Positions 1 through 7,123 are shown, counted from the first letter of the stretch. The stretch: 10,777 nucleotides of DNA from Methanocorpusculum sp. (GCA_017622255.1 JAGARL010000208.1:1-10777), one strand, 5' to 3'. Notes: a model not told the origin generated them from the letters alone. Numbers and translations: made by a program.

Positions 1-433
1 AATCAACCGTTTCAAAGCCCCAGTTTTCATAGACGGCAATTGAGTTCGCGTTTCCTTTGTTTACGGTAAGCCTGATGCGGGAAAGTCCGTTTTCCCGTGC
101 GGTGTCTTTTACCAGAGCCAGAGCCTTTGAGGCAAACCCTCTGCCGCGGGATTCTTCTTTGAGATAGAGTTTGCTTAAGAAGAGGTGGTCTTTTCGCGGC
201 TGAACACCGACATATCCGATGATTTTTCCCTCTGCTTCGAGCAGAAAGTACGTGTATCCCTCCTCTATCTGCTCTTTGATTGCTTTTTCCGACTGGAAGT
301 TTTCAACCATGTAGGAGACCTGTGCGGCTCCCAAAAGCGGAGTATAGTACTCCGCCCAGATTTCTTCTGCGGTCTTTGCAGTCTCTGCGATTTCTTCTGC
401 GGACTGCACTGTAGTACACATGATTCCGGTCAT
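1..433 (-). CDS. GNAT family N-acetyltransferase, C-terminus cut by window edge
   Basis: 144 codons are visible. The GNAT fold signature is clear: a beta-strand region around residues 61-80 (GYTYFLLEAEGKIIGYVGV), then the acetyl-CoA pyrophosphate-binding loop at about 96-101 (RGRGFA, matching R/Q-x-x-G-x-G/A), then the late motif N130-S-I-A-V-Y135 ... G139-F140. Enzymes of this family move an acetyl group from acetyl-CoA to an amine; the substrate cannot be read here. Family proteins are usually 150-180 residues, so only the last strand or so should be missing. The start ATG shares four bases (ATGA) with the ppk1 stop, which argues for translational coupling in the birA-ppk1 operon. A second in-frame ATG at 421-419 is possible but lacks this coupling. 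Family certain, role unknown. Confidence 0.9.
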   Translation of the reverse strand, partial: MTGIMCTTVQSAEEIAETAKTAEEIWAEYYTPLLGAAQVSYMVENFQSEKAIKEQIEEGYTYFLLEAEGKIIGYVGVQPRKDHLFLSKLYLKEESRGRGFASKALALVKDTARENGLSRIRLTVNKGNANSIAVYENWGFETVD

Positions 434-2466
434 TTTTTCCTCATACGGATAAACTGCTCCTGTGCGGGAGTTCCGCTTCCCGGCGGCAGAGCATACCTGC
501 CGGCTGCATCAAGCCGGTAGCCTTTTGCTTTGTCGGAAAGCCAGACGGAAAGCAGTTCGCGGATGGAGTTGCGGCATTCCGCATCATACACCGGGCAGAG
601 CATTTCGATGCGTTTTTTGAGATTTCTCGGCATCATGTCCGGGCTTCCGATGTAGAGTTTCGGCTCTCCGCCGTTTTCAAAGAAATATACCCGTGCATGC
701 TCTAAAAACCTGCCGACAACAGACACGACGGTGATGTTCTCGGAAAGTCCGGGAACGCCCGGACGGAGCATGCAGATTCCCCGCACGCACAAATCAATCC
801 GCACGCCTTCCTTTGATGCCGCATACAGTGCGTTGATGATGGTCTTGTCCGTTAAGGAGTTCATCTTCATGATGATTCTTGCATGGTGTCCTTCCTTTTT
901 GCGGACAGTCTCCTGCTCAATCATCCGGAGAATTCCGTCTTCGATTCCGTCCGGACTTACCAGGATGCTTTCAAAGCTGCCGGAGATTTTGCCCTCGTCA
1001 ATCTGGGAGAAGAGCCTTCTGATGTCCCGGCAAATCCGCTCGTCTGCGGTAAAGAGGGAAAGGTCAGAGTACACGCGTGCCGTTCCTGCATTGTAGTTTC
1101 CGGAAGATACACTTGCATAGTACCGCTTCCCGCCTCCTTCTTTTCGGGCAACCAGACAGCATTTTGCATGCGTCTTGAGGTCCGGAATGCCGAACTTCAC
1201 GTCAACACCTGCTTTTTCGAGCTTCTTTGACCAGAGGAAGTTTCTCTCCTCGTCAAAGCTTGCCTTCAGTTCGACAACTGCAGTCACCTTCTTTCCGGCT
1301 TCTGCTGCGGAAATCAGTGCATCCGCAACCGGCGAGTCCGAACCTAAACGGTAAAGCGTGATGAAAATCTCGGAGACATCCATGTCCTCTCCTGCGGCTT
1401 TGAGGAAGTTTACGAAGGCGTCAAAGCTCTGGTAGGGGGTGAAGAGGATGGTGTCTTTTTTGGCAATAGCGGAAAACACTCCTTTGGTTGTTTCCAGTCC
1501 TTTCGGCATGCCGGGAGTAAATGCCGGAAACCGGAGCCGCGAAAAGGATGCGGGGATTGTTTTGAGGTCTGCAATTCCCAGCGGTCCTTTGGTATCATAC
1601 ACGAGTTCCGGTGCGATATCAAGCGCCGAGACCAGATGTGCGGTATAGCCGAATGGCAGTTCTTCGGGGGTTTCGAGGCGGCTTGGCAGACGCTCGGAGA
1701 GTTTCTGCTCGCCGAAGATGATGTCGTCTGCATCATCACCTTTGAACACCTTCTCCGCCTCGCGGGTCAGGCGGACCGGCATTACGGCATACACATCTTC
1801 AGAAAACAGCCGCTCGGCATAGCGCCGAAGTACATCTTCGGCGAATACGAAGGTGTTCTCCCTTCCCGGGACTTGGAGGAATCTGCCGTTTTTGTCGATG
1901 AACTCCTGAATCGGTACTGCGGCTCTGCCGTTTCTGGTCTCGGCAAGCAGGGTAAAGCCTTCCAGATGTTCATCGAGCCGCATATCGGCGAACCGTTTTC
2001 CGCGAAGGACTCTGAACTCTTCCTTTTCGATACGGGAGATGAGGGCGTTCTGTTCTTTTTCAGAGCAGGCTTTCCAGGGTATGAGGTGAATTCCTGCTGC
2101 GTCAAGCTGCGGTTCGAGTTCCTTTCGCCAGAGGGTTGAGGCTTTCCGCATAAGAGAGATTACCCGCGGGTAAATCATCTCGAATGCGGACTGTGCGCCG
2201 GCGATTTCCTGATACTCGTCGCTTTCGATGCGGGAGTTTTTCTGATATTCGGGAATTCTTACCTGGAAGAATTCATCAAAGTTTCCTGCAGTGATACTGA
2301 GGAAGTTAACGCGTTCAAGAAGAGGGTTTTTGGGATTTGCCGCTTCGGCTAAAATCCGCTCATTAAATTTTATCCATGACAGTTCACGGTTAAAGTAGAG
2401 TCCCTCGTCCTCTGCGATTTTCGAGAGATCCTTTAACCGGATGCGGTTTTTCTTTTTCTTTCCCAT
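430..2466 (-). CDS. ppk1: Polyphosphate kinase 1 (PPK1)
   Basis: 678 residues, close to the usual PPK1 length (E. coli about 690). PPK1 reversibly moves the gamma-phosphate of ATP onto long-chain polyphosphate. The N-terminal domain begins with the typical FNRELSWIKFNERIL (25-39) and NPLLERVNFLSI (47-58). Both phospholipase-D-like catalytic histidines are present: H433 in KTHAKCCLV, matching the autophosphorylated His of E. coli, and H590 in GRFLEHARVYFFENG. Also conserved are ELKASFDEERN (399-409) and VRGICMLRPGVPGLSENI (561-578). Nothing suggests inactivation. The start lies two bases after the birA stop, and the stop overlaps the acetyltransferase start, so all three genes are probably one transcript. 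The link to biotin ligase has no obvious biochemical reason. PPK1 occurs in only some archaea. Confidence 0.97.
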   Translation of the reverse strand: MGKKKKNRIRLKDLSKIAEDEGLYFNRELSWIKFNERILAEAANPKNPLLERVNFLSITAGNFDEFFQVRIPEYQKNSRIESDEYQEIAGAQSAFEMIYPRVISLMRKASTLWRKELEPQLDAAGIHLIPWKACSEKEQNALISRIEKEEFRVLRGKRFADMRLDEHLEGFTLLAETRNGRAAVPIQEFIDKNGRFLQVPGRENTFVFAEDVLRRYAERLFSEDVYAVMPVRLTREAEKVFKGDDADDIIFGEQKLSERLPSRLETPEELPFGYTAHLVSALDIAPELVYDTKGPLGIADLKTIPASFSRLRFPAFTPGMPKGLETTKGVFSAIAKKDTILFTPYQSFDAFVNFLKAAGEDMDVSEIFITLYRLGSDSPVADALISAAEAGKKVTAVVELKASFDEERNFLWSKKLEKAGVDVKFGIPDLKTHAKCCLVARKEGGGKRYYASVSSGNYNAGTARVYSDLSLFTADERICRDIRRLFSQIDEGKISGSFESILVSPDGIEDGILRMIEQETVRKKEGHHARIIMKMNSLTDKTIINALYAASKEGVRIDLCVRGICMLRPGVPGLSENITVVSVVGRFLEHARVYFFENGGEPKLYIGSPDMMPRNLKKRIEMLCPVYDAECRNSIRELLSVWLSDKAKGYRLDAAGRYALPPGSGTPAQEQFIRMRKK

Positions 2467-2468
2467 AA

Positions 2469-3455
2469 TTAGAGCAGGTAGCAGTCGCCTGCGATGACCC
2501 GCTCAACATCTCCATCGTCTCTATGGACGAGAAGCGCTCCGCGTTCATCGATGTCGATTGCTTCGCCGTCGAATCCTTCATGAAGGGTGCGGATTCTGAC
2601 ACGGCGGTGGAGGGTGTGTGAAAGGCTTCTCCATTCACGGAACAGCGGTTCGGTCTCGCCTTTTAAGATCATGGTGTATCTGCGTTCAAACTCTTTGAGG
2701 AAGACGGCAAAGAACTTTGCCCGCTCCACATCGTGTCCGAGTTCATCAGATAAGGAGGTAACAATGTCGCTTAAGCTTGGCATGGCTTTTTCCACGGAGA
2801 GGTTGACATCAACACCGATGCCGATTAATCCGTAGCGGATTCTTCCCTTGTCTGCGGAGAGTTCAAGAGTAGTTCCGGCGACTTTTTTATCTCCGATGAA
2901 AACATCGTTTGGCCACTGGATAAGAGCGGAGAGTCCGAACTCATGGCGGATTGCCTTTGCAAGAGCTAAGGATGCCGCGGCCATGATGACGAAGGTGTGT
3001 TCCACGTCAATATCAGGCTTGACAACGATAGTTGCCCAGATTCCGCCTTCGGGACTCATCCAGACTCTGTTGAGTCTGCCGATTCCGCCCGTCTGCTGTT
3101 CTGCGATTAAGACTGTGCCTGGCTGTACTTCGCATCCGACTTCACGCATCATCTGCCGTGCTAACGCGTTGGTAGAGGATACTTCTTCGAAGTGATGCAT
3201 TTCCCGTCCGATGCTTTTGGTCTTTAAGTGGCGTTTGACTTCGTAGGGGAGAAGAAGCCAGGTGCGTTTGCGAAGCGCATAGCCGGTTTTCGGGGATGCG
3301 TCAATGACGTAGCCTACTTCACGCAGGAGGTTTACATATTTCCAGAGGGTGGTTCTGGAGATGTTGAGTTTTTCAGCGAGGATTTCTGCCGGCACTGGAT
3401 TATTGAGTCCGGCTTCATCGAGCAGGCGCAGAAGGTCAAAGATAGGATTTGTCAT
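2469..3455 (-). CDS. birA: Bifunctional biotin-protein ligase / HTH regulator (BirA type)
   Basis: 328 residues in three parts. Residues 1-65 form a winged helix (AEILAEKLNISRTTLWKYVN at 24-42, wing near SPKTGYALR). The ligase core is about 83-265. A C-terminal SH3-like barrel is about 282-328. The enzyme makes biotinyl-5'-AMP and attaches biotin to a lysine of biotin carboxylases or carrier proteins. The adenylate loop reads QTGGIGRLNRVW (121-132): the family GRGR is GIGR, but the arginine aligning with E. coli R118 is kept (R127). The conserved WPND is at 181-184, preceded by Q where K is common, and K191 in DKKVAG matches E. coli K183. The HTH domain suggests it may also repress target genes, as in E. 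coli; no target is proven here. A GGAG lies 10 bases before the ATG. First gene of the operon. Confidence 0.95.
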   Translation of the reverse strand: MTNPIFDLLRLLDEAGLNNPVPAEILAEKLNISRTTLWKYVNLLREVGYVIDASPKTGYALRKRTWLLLPYEVKRHLKTKSIGREMHHFEEVSSTNALARQMMREVGCEVQPGTVLIAEQQTGGIGRLNRVWMSPEGGIWATIVVKPDIDVEHTFVIMAAASLALAKAIRHEFGLSALIQWPNDVFIGDKKVAGTTLELSADKGRIRYGLIGIGVDVNLSVEKAMPSLSDIVTSLSDELGHDVERAKFFAVFLKEFERRYTMILKGETEPLFREWRSLSHTLHRRVRIRTLHEGFDGEAIDIDERGALLVHRDDGDVERVIAGDCYLL

Positions 3456-3505
3456 GGCTTTCCGTCTCCGAATTATCTATACGTTTGTTTACGCCATTCA
3501 AAGGG

Positions 3506-3517
3506 AATAATATTTCG
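3506..3517 (-). promoter_or_regulatory. Probable archaeal promoter (BRE + TATA) for birA-ppk1 operon
   Basis: On the minus strand the sequence reads CGAAATATTATT, a BRE-like CGAAA joined to a TATA-like A/T block. A start about 26 bases further on would fall near 3483, leaving a leader of roughly 28 bases that contains the GGAG before birA. A second, shorter CGAAATATTCC sits at 3542-3552 on the same strand. Promoter calls by eye are weak. Confidence 0.45.
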
Positions 3518-3609
3518 GATGGATTGGATGATTTTTCTTCAGGAATATTTCGTTTTGGAAGGGTATGGGGTTTTGGGTTGCGGTATTTTTCCGCAGGAAA
3601 ACCCTCGCC

Positions 3610-3617
3610 TTTAATCT
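3610..3617 (+). promoter_or_regulatory. Possible TATA box for the TDT transporter
   Basis: TTTAATCT lies about 32 bases before the chosen ATG at 3646 and would place transcription start a few bases before it. This fits a nearly leaderless mRNA and explains why no Shine-Dalgarno sequence is seen. Short A/T match only. Confidence 0.3.
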
Positions 3618-3645
3618 CTTTCAAAGACCTATACATTCATACTGC

Positions 3646-4599
3646 ATGAATCTGCTCCAAAAACTCCTGTATAATCTCCCCCTTCCGATATCCGGTCTGA
3701 TGCTTGCTATAGCATCGCTTGGGATTTTGTTCCCGCAGTTTTTTCAGGTTTTTTCCCGGCCTGAAGCAGGGTTTGTCCTGCATGTTCTCTGCGGCGTTTT
3801 TGCGGCAGTACTGTGGATTCTGCTTGTTCTCAAAGCGGTATTTTTCTTCCCGCAAATAAAAGCGGCAGGGAAAAATCCGGTTCTGGCATCGGTTGCCGGC
3901 ACGTTCCCGATGACGATAATGGCTCTGGCCGTATATGTATTCGAGCTGTTTGGAGAGGGAGCAGTTCTTTTCTGGTATGCTGGCGTGATTTTGCATGCGG
4001 CACTGATTGGGTATTTCTCCCTCCGCTTCCTGAAACATCCGCGGCTTTCGGAGGTTTATCCCAGTTGGCTTGTGGTGTATGTGGGAATTGTTCTCGCGGC
4101 GATTACTGCTCCGTACTTTAACCAGATTGCTGTCGGACAGTTCTGTTTCTGGTTTGGAGCGGCAGCTCTTGTTCCGCTTCTGCCGGCTCTTCTAGTCAGA
4201 TGCACGCAGATGCCGCTTGCTGATTCGGTAAAGCCGCTGTTCTGTATTTTTGCCGCCCCCATATCGATTCTTCTTGCAGGCTATGTGCAGAGTTTTTCTG
4301 CAGATACTGCTCTTGTGTTCACGCTTCTGGCCGCGGAGACAGTTATCCTGGTTCTGGTTCTGCAAAAACTTCCCGGTCTTCTGCGCCTTCCCTTCTGTCC
4401 CGGATATTCGGCATTTACGTTCCCGTTTGTGGTGACCGCAACAGCGTATCTGCTCGGCATTGAGACTCTGGTTGAGGCAGGCGTTCTTGGAATCGGATGG
4501 TATGCGGTGTCCGCGGCAGTTCTTCTGCTTGCGGCAGTGCTGGTGGTGTATGTTTCGCTTCGCTATGTTCAGGCACTGCGGAAGATGGTTTTCAGCTAA
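3646..4599 (+). CDS. TDT family transporter (SLAC1/TehA/Mae1-like membrane protein)
   Basis: 317 residues, almost entirely hydrophobic, with about ten membrane helices (roughly 12-32, 42-66, 80-102, 106-126, 139-158, 163-185, 194-214, 218-238, 248-272, 281-307). Family-like signatures are PLPISGLMLAIASLG near the N-terminus, NPVLASVAGTFPMTIMAL in helix 3, YPSWLVVYVGIVLAAITAP in helix 5 and GYSAFTFPFVV in helix 9. Relatives carry anions: malate (Mae1), sulfite (Ssu1), chloride/nitrate (SLAC1); TehA is linked to tellurite resistance. The substrate cannot be read here. An upstream in-frame start at 3565 would add 27 residues outside the family core and run into the birA promoter region, so ATG 3646 was chosen. 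Divergent from birA, convergent with the EctB-like gene. No terminator is visible on the plus strand. Confidence 0.88.
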   Translation: MNLLQKLLYNLPLPISGLMLAIASLGILFPQFFQVFSRPEAGFVLHVLCGVFAAVLWILLVLKAVFFFPQIKAAGKNPVLASVAGTFPMTIMALAVYVFELFGEGAVLFWYAGVILHAALIGYFSLRFLKHPRLSEVYPSWLVVYVGIVLAAITAPYFNQIAVGQFCFWFGAAALVPLLPALLVRCTQMPLADSVKPLFCIFAAPISILLAGYVQSFSADTALVFTLLAAETVILVLVLQKLPGLLRLPFCPGYSAFTFPFVVTATAYLLGIETLVEAGVLGIGWYAVSAAVLLLAAVLVVYVSLRYVQALRKMVFS

Positions 4600-4607
4600 A
4601 AAAAAAA
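4598..4607 (-). terminator. Oligo-T terminator of the EctB-like gene
   Basis: Ten consecutive T on the minus strand, beginning three bases after the TAA stop of the transaminase, with no stem needed. This is the usual archaeal intrinsic terminator. It overlaps the stop codon of the convergent transporter gene. Confidence 0.7.
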
Positions 4608-4610
4608 GAG

Positions 4611-5906
4611 TTATTCGATGGGGTTGGCAACTGCTTCTGCCATAACATCGCAGACAATGCCGAGACCTTTGAGCAGAATATCATCCGGAATAGTGATTGC
4701 CGCCATGATTTTGACGACGGTATCCTCTCTACCGCAGAGTTCTAAGATAACGCCTTTCTCAAAGCAGCGTCTGCGGATATCGTAGGCCATGAGCGGCGAG
4801 TATTCGCCGAAGTCAATTCCCCACATGACTCCCATACCGCGGACCTCGAGGTTGTCTGCAATCTTCGGCACGCGGGTTTCGAGGAACTCGCGGATGATTC
4901 CCTCTTTTCTCTTGCATTCTGCTTCGAGGTTGTCGTGCACCAGGCATTCGAGTGCGGCCTTTCCTGCGATGAAGGCGAGCTGGAATCCGCGGAAGGTTCC
5001 GTTGTGTTCTCCCGGAAGCAGAACATCGTACTCCGGTTTTACGAGGGCGATTGCCGCGGGCATTCCAATTCCGCCAATCGATTTTGCCATGACGACGATG
5101 TCAGGCTTGATGCCTGCTCTCTCGAAGGAGAAGAAGGAGCCGGTTCTGCCGCATCCTGCCTGAATGTCGTCAACGATGAGCATCATGTCATGCTTGTCGC
5201 AAAGTTCGCGTGCTCTCCGCAGCCACTCTTCGGAGAGGACAAAGATACCACCTTCTCCCTGCACGGTCTCCACAATCAGTGCCGCCGGTTTGTCAACTCC
5301 GCTGTGGTCGTTGGAGATGAGCATATCCATGTAGGCGATGGTGTCCATCTCAGGCATCATTGCCGGATGCGGAATGTGGGTGACGTTGCTCAAGGTAACG
5401 CCGCAGGCATCCCGTGCACTTCTCTCGGTGGTTAAGGAAAGAGAGCCTAAGGACATGCCGTGGAAGCCGCCCATAAGAGCGAAGATATTGGACCTGCCCT
5501 TTGCTTTGCGGGCGATTTTTAATGCCGCCTCAACCGCGTTAGTGCCGGTTGGTCCCGGGAACATGACTTTGTAGTCATAGCCCCGCGGGGTGAGGATTAA
5601 GTCCTGCAGTGTCTGGATGAACTCGCCCTTGGCAATCGAGTACATGTCAAGGCCGTGTAAGAGTCCGTCTCCTGCGAGATAGTCGAGGACTTTTCCTTTG
5701 ATGTATTCGTTGTTGTGGCCGTAGTTGCAGCTTCCCGCTCCACAGAGGAAGTCGATGTATTCGTTATCGTCCTGGTCATACAGCAGTGAGCCTTTTGCTC
5801 TGGTGAAGATTACCGGATATTTTCTGCAGTAAGACCGTACGTTGCTTTCGTATTTTTCGAATACAGCAGGTTCCATCATGCTTTTGTTGTTGTTGTTTAA
5901 ATCCAT
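4611..5906 (-). CDS. ectB: Diaminobutyrate-2-oxoglutarate transaminase, EctB type
   Basis: 431 residues, a class III PLP aminotransferase close to EctB. EctB makes L-2,4-diaminobutyrate and 2-oxoglutarate from aspartate semialdehyde and glutamate, the first committed step of ectoine synthesis. Seen: FEKYESNVRSYCRKYP near the N-terminus, the phosphate-binding GPTGTNAVEAAL (118-129), FHGMSLGSL (148-156), IVETVQGEGGI, the cofactor aspartates in IVDDIQAGCGRTG (244-256), the PLP lysine K275 in AKSIGGIG, and GEHNGTFRG (299-307). These are typical of EctB more than of ornithine or GABA transaminases. The start is ATG 5906, eight bases after AAGGAG; an in-frame GTG nine bases earlier overlaps that Shine-Dalgarno. 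ectA and ectC are not next to it, so ectoine production is not shown; diaminobutyrate may serve another pathway. Four AAC codons follow the start region (NNNN). Confidence 0.88.
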   Translation of the reverse strand: MDLNNNNKSMMEPAVFEKYESNVRSYCRKYPVIFTRAKGSLLYDQDDNEYIDFLCGAGSCNYGHNNEYIKGKVLDYLAGDGLLHGLDMYSIAKGEFIQTLQDLILTPRGYDYKVMFPGPTGTNAVEAALKIARKAKGRSNIFALMGGFHGMSLGSLSLTTERSARDACGVTLSNVTHIPHPAMMPEMDTIAYMDMLISNDHSGVDKPAALIVETVQGEGGIFVLSEEWLRRARELCDKHDMMLIVDDIQAGCGRTGSFFSFERAGIKPDIVVMAKSIGGIGMPAAIALVKPEYDVLLPGEHNGTFRGFQLAFIAGKAALECLVHDNLEAECKRKEGIIREFLETRVPKIADNLEVRGMGVMWGIDFGEYSPLMAYDIRRRCFEKGVILELCGREDTVVKIMAAITIPDDILLKGLGIVCDVMAEAVANPIE

Positions 5907-5914
5907 GAACCACA

Positions 5915-5920
5915 CTCCTT
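5915..5920 (-). promoter_or_regulatory. Shine-Dalgarno of ectB, decides the start
   Basis: Minus-strand AAGGAG with an eight-base spacer to ATG 5906. It excludes the longer GTG start at 5915, which would lie within the ribosome binding site. Confidence 0.75.
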
Positions 5921-5921
5921 T

Positions 5922-5932
5922 CTATCGGATAG
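5922..5932. promoter_or_regulatory. Short palindrome CTATC-G-GATAG before ectB ribosome site
   Basis: Two perfect five-base arms around one base, two bases upstream of the AAGGAG. It could be an operator or a small hairpin in the mRNA leader. It is short enough to be chance. Confidence 0.2.
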
Positions 5933-5980
5933 GGTGAATTTAGTGGAAATCTGCTCCCGCATGAACCGGCGGCTATGAGA

Positions 5981-5996
5981 TATCAATATGTTTGTT
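5981..5996 (-). promoter_or_regulatory. Possible BRE/TATA promoter of ectB
   Basis: The minus strand reads AACAAACATATTGATA, a purine-rich block before an A/T block. Transcription would start near 5960, giving a leader of about 55 bases. An alternative TTTTAAAT lies at 6009-6016. Neither is strong. Confidence 0.3.
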
Positions 5997-6287
5997 GCCC
6001 CCCTCAGGATTTAAAACTGTCCCTTTGGAAACAGTCGTTTATAGCCTGATTTTTGCCGGTTTGCGGACTTTGCTTGGACTTCAAAAAACCCCCTGCAAAC
6101 GTGAATTCGGTATTCATGACACAAGCGGGGGTGGATGGTGTGTGGGGTGTTTGGAAGTTGGGTTGCAACCCGCGCATGAATTCTCTGTTTTTCCAGCGTA
6201 TTTTCCGGCGCGCTTTGCGGAGTTTTGGAGATTTTGCGATTGGGCTGTTTTTGTGGGGATTTTGGTTGTTTTTTGGAGGATTGATTG
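5997..6287. other. Gene-less stretch, no supported CDS
   Basis: No recognisable protein. Contents: an imperfect hairpin with ACTGT at 6016-6020 and ACAGT at 6031-6035; a perfect 12-base palindrome GGGTTGCAACCC at 6160-6171; and a G+T-rich plus strand from about 6120 to 6287. An open frame with a hydrophobic tail (ATG 6116 or 6176, stop 6317-6319) runs into the palindrome at 6288-6380 and has no Shine-Dalgarno or known relative, so it was not called. Confidence 0.5.
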
Positions 6288-6380
6288 CCCGTCGCTGCCG
6301 CTCGCTATCGCACGGCTAACCGCCGTGCTCACGGCTTGAGCCTTCGGCTCTCGCCAACCGCGGCGGCTGACCGCGACGGG
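6288..6380. repeat. G+C-rich branched palindrome, left island boundary
   Basis: The outer stem is CCCGTCGC (6288-6295) with GCGACGGG (6373-6380). Inside it GCCGC (6297-6301) can pair with GCGGC (6363-6367). Two hairpins sit within: GCACGGC/GCCGTGC (6310-6316 and 6322-6328, loop TAACC) and GAGCC/GGCTC (6338-6342 and 6346-6350). It resembles the palindrome at 10621-10663 in its outer stem, inner GCCGC/GCGGC stem and flanks (GATTG before, GGGAAAAA versus GGGAATAA after), with one compensated T-A to C-G change in the outer stem. Probably a dispersed palindromic element; structured RNA is possible. No terminal duplications are evident. Confidence 0.6.
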
Positions 6381-6401
6381 AAAAATATGGTTTGGTTTTT
6401 C

Positions 6402-6409
6402 TTTTAAAT
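6402..6409 (+). promoter_or_regulatory. Possible TATA box for leader A
   Basis: TTTTAAAT in the A/T-rich gap between the palindrome and the conserved leader. A start about 26 bases on would be near 6432, about a dozen bases before the leader homology begins at 6445. Confidence 0.35.
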
Positions 6410-6444
6410 CTGTATTTGTGGGTTGATTGGATTTTAGTGGTCTT

Positions 6445-6714
6445 CCGTCGGGCTACAAAAATACAAGCCGCTCCTTCGTCTTCGGTCTTCGCGGAGCTTA
6501 CCGCTCCGCTTCGACCTGCAGACTCGGCGCGTCTGTCTTTTTCTTTACGCCCTCCTTAGTAGCGTGGAGTTGGCGGCGCACAGGCGTTCACCCGCGAGAG
6601 GATAATGCCCTCGGTCTTGTCGCTTCGCTCCAATCCCGCGAGCAATATCGTCTCGCGGCTTGTACGCATGCTGTGTCAAGCCCGCCGGTTGTCTGGTTGG
6701 CTTTGGAGTCATGT
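6445..6714 (+). ncRNA. Conserved structured RNA leader of GxxExxY gene, copy A
   Basis: 270 bases, about 82% identical by hand alignment to the 270-base leader at 10283-10552 on the other strand. Elements in order: hairpin GGTC-TTC-GCGGAGC-TTACC-GCTCCGC-TTC-GACC (6484-6516), identical in both copies; stem CGCC-CTCC (6548-6555) with GGAG-TT-GGCG (6566-6575); long hairpin CCGCGAGA-G-GATAATGC (6592-6608) with GCAATATC-G-TCTCGCGG (6642-6658); hairpin GGCTTG-T-ACGCA/TGTGT-CAAGCC (6657-6682); small CCGG-TTGT-CTGG hairpin (6685-6696) just before the GGAG. Four pairs of the long hairpin's outer stem are replaced by other Watson-Crick pairs in copy B, so pairing, not sequence, is conserved. An open frame runs through this copy but is broken by indels in copy B, so it is not coding. 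Function unknown: cis regulation of the downstream ORF, or an RNA partner of its protein. Confidence 0.65.
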
Positions 6715-7092
6715 ATGAAAAAGTTAGATGTGAACTCAGATATGTACAGAATTGTCGGATGCGCCATGAAAGTAAGACACAATCTTGGAAACGGATTTTC
6801 CGAGAGTGTGTATGAGAAAGCATTCCAGATGGAGTTACAGGATGCAGGTTTTTCGGTGAGACTGCAGGTTCGGATTCCGGTTTTCTACAAAGGAGTAAAT
6901 CTGCATCGAGATTATGTGGCAGATGTGTTTGTGAATGATTCTATTATTGTAGAGTTAAAGGCGGTTCGCTGTCTTGGAAAGATTCACGAGGAACAGATAG
7001 GACATTATCTGAAAGCGACTGGTTTGAAGGAGGGGCTTCTGGTGAATTTCGGAAATGCACGAGGGTTGGAGTGGAGATATGTTTCTCCCTAA
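6715..7092 (+). CDS. GxxExxY protein, PD-(D/E)XK nuclease-like, copy A
   Basis: 125 residues, the standard length of the GxxExxY family (TIGR04256; PDDEXK_3 in Pfam). The name motif is G27-FS-E30-SV-Y33. A PD-(D/E)XK-type active site is visible: E30 in the first helix, D70 in DYVAD, and E80-L-K82 in IIVELKA. The end is GLLVNFGN ... LEWRYVSP. The biochemical role of the family is not established. The start is ATG 6715, six bases after GGAG (6705-6708). The same spacing occurs in copy B, where the nearby upstream ATG (6711) is CTG, so ATG 6711 is not the start. By hand count 82 of 125 residues match copy B. It follows its RNA leader directly and precedes the restriction gene by 79 bases on the same strand. 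Confidence 0.88.
   Translation: MKKLDVNSDMYRIVGCAMKVRHNLGNGFSESVYEKAFQMELQDAGFSVRLQVRIPVFYKGVNLHRDYVADVFVNDSIIVELKAVRCLGKIHEEQIGHYLKATGLKEGLLVNFGNARGLEWRYVSP
7073..7088 (+). other. Small hairpin over the end of GxxExxY copy A
   Basis: GGAGA (7073-7077) pairs with TCTCC (7084-7088), overlapping the last codons. Copy B has a stronger hairpin at the same place (GGAGAG-TTTA-CTCTCC). A similar GGAGA...TTCTCCCTAA string recurs after the restriction gene at 9701. There is no T run, so termination here is doubtful. Confidence 0.4.
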
Positions 7093-7123
7093 TTCCTCAT
7101 ATTATCGTTTTCAAAACAACAAT

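Noticed and set aside
3565..3645. Longer N-terminus for the TDT transporter
   Set aside because: The 27 extra residues do not look like the family and overlap the divergent promoter region.
5907..5915. GTG start for ectB, three codons upstream
   Set aside because: It would lie at the end of the AAGGAG ribosome binding site itself.
6053..6319. Small hydrophobic ORF (possible membrane peptide) before the left palindrome
   Set aside because: No Shine-Dalgarno, G+T-biased composition, ends within a palindrome, and no family resemblance.
6288..6380. tRNA-like cloverleaf
   Set aside because: No acceptor CCA region, no T-loop GTTCRA or anticodon-loop pattern; only stems of a branched palindrome.
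6427..7092. A 221-residue ORF fusing the leader to GxxExxY copy A
   Set aside because: The frame through the leader is not kept in copy B, the family length is 125 residues, and both copies have GGAG six bases before the internal ATG.
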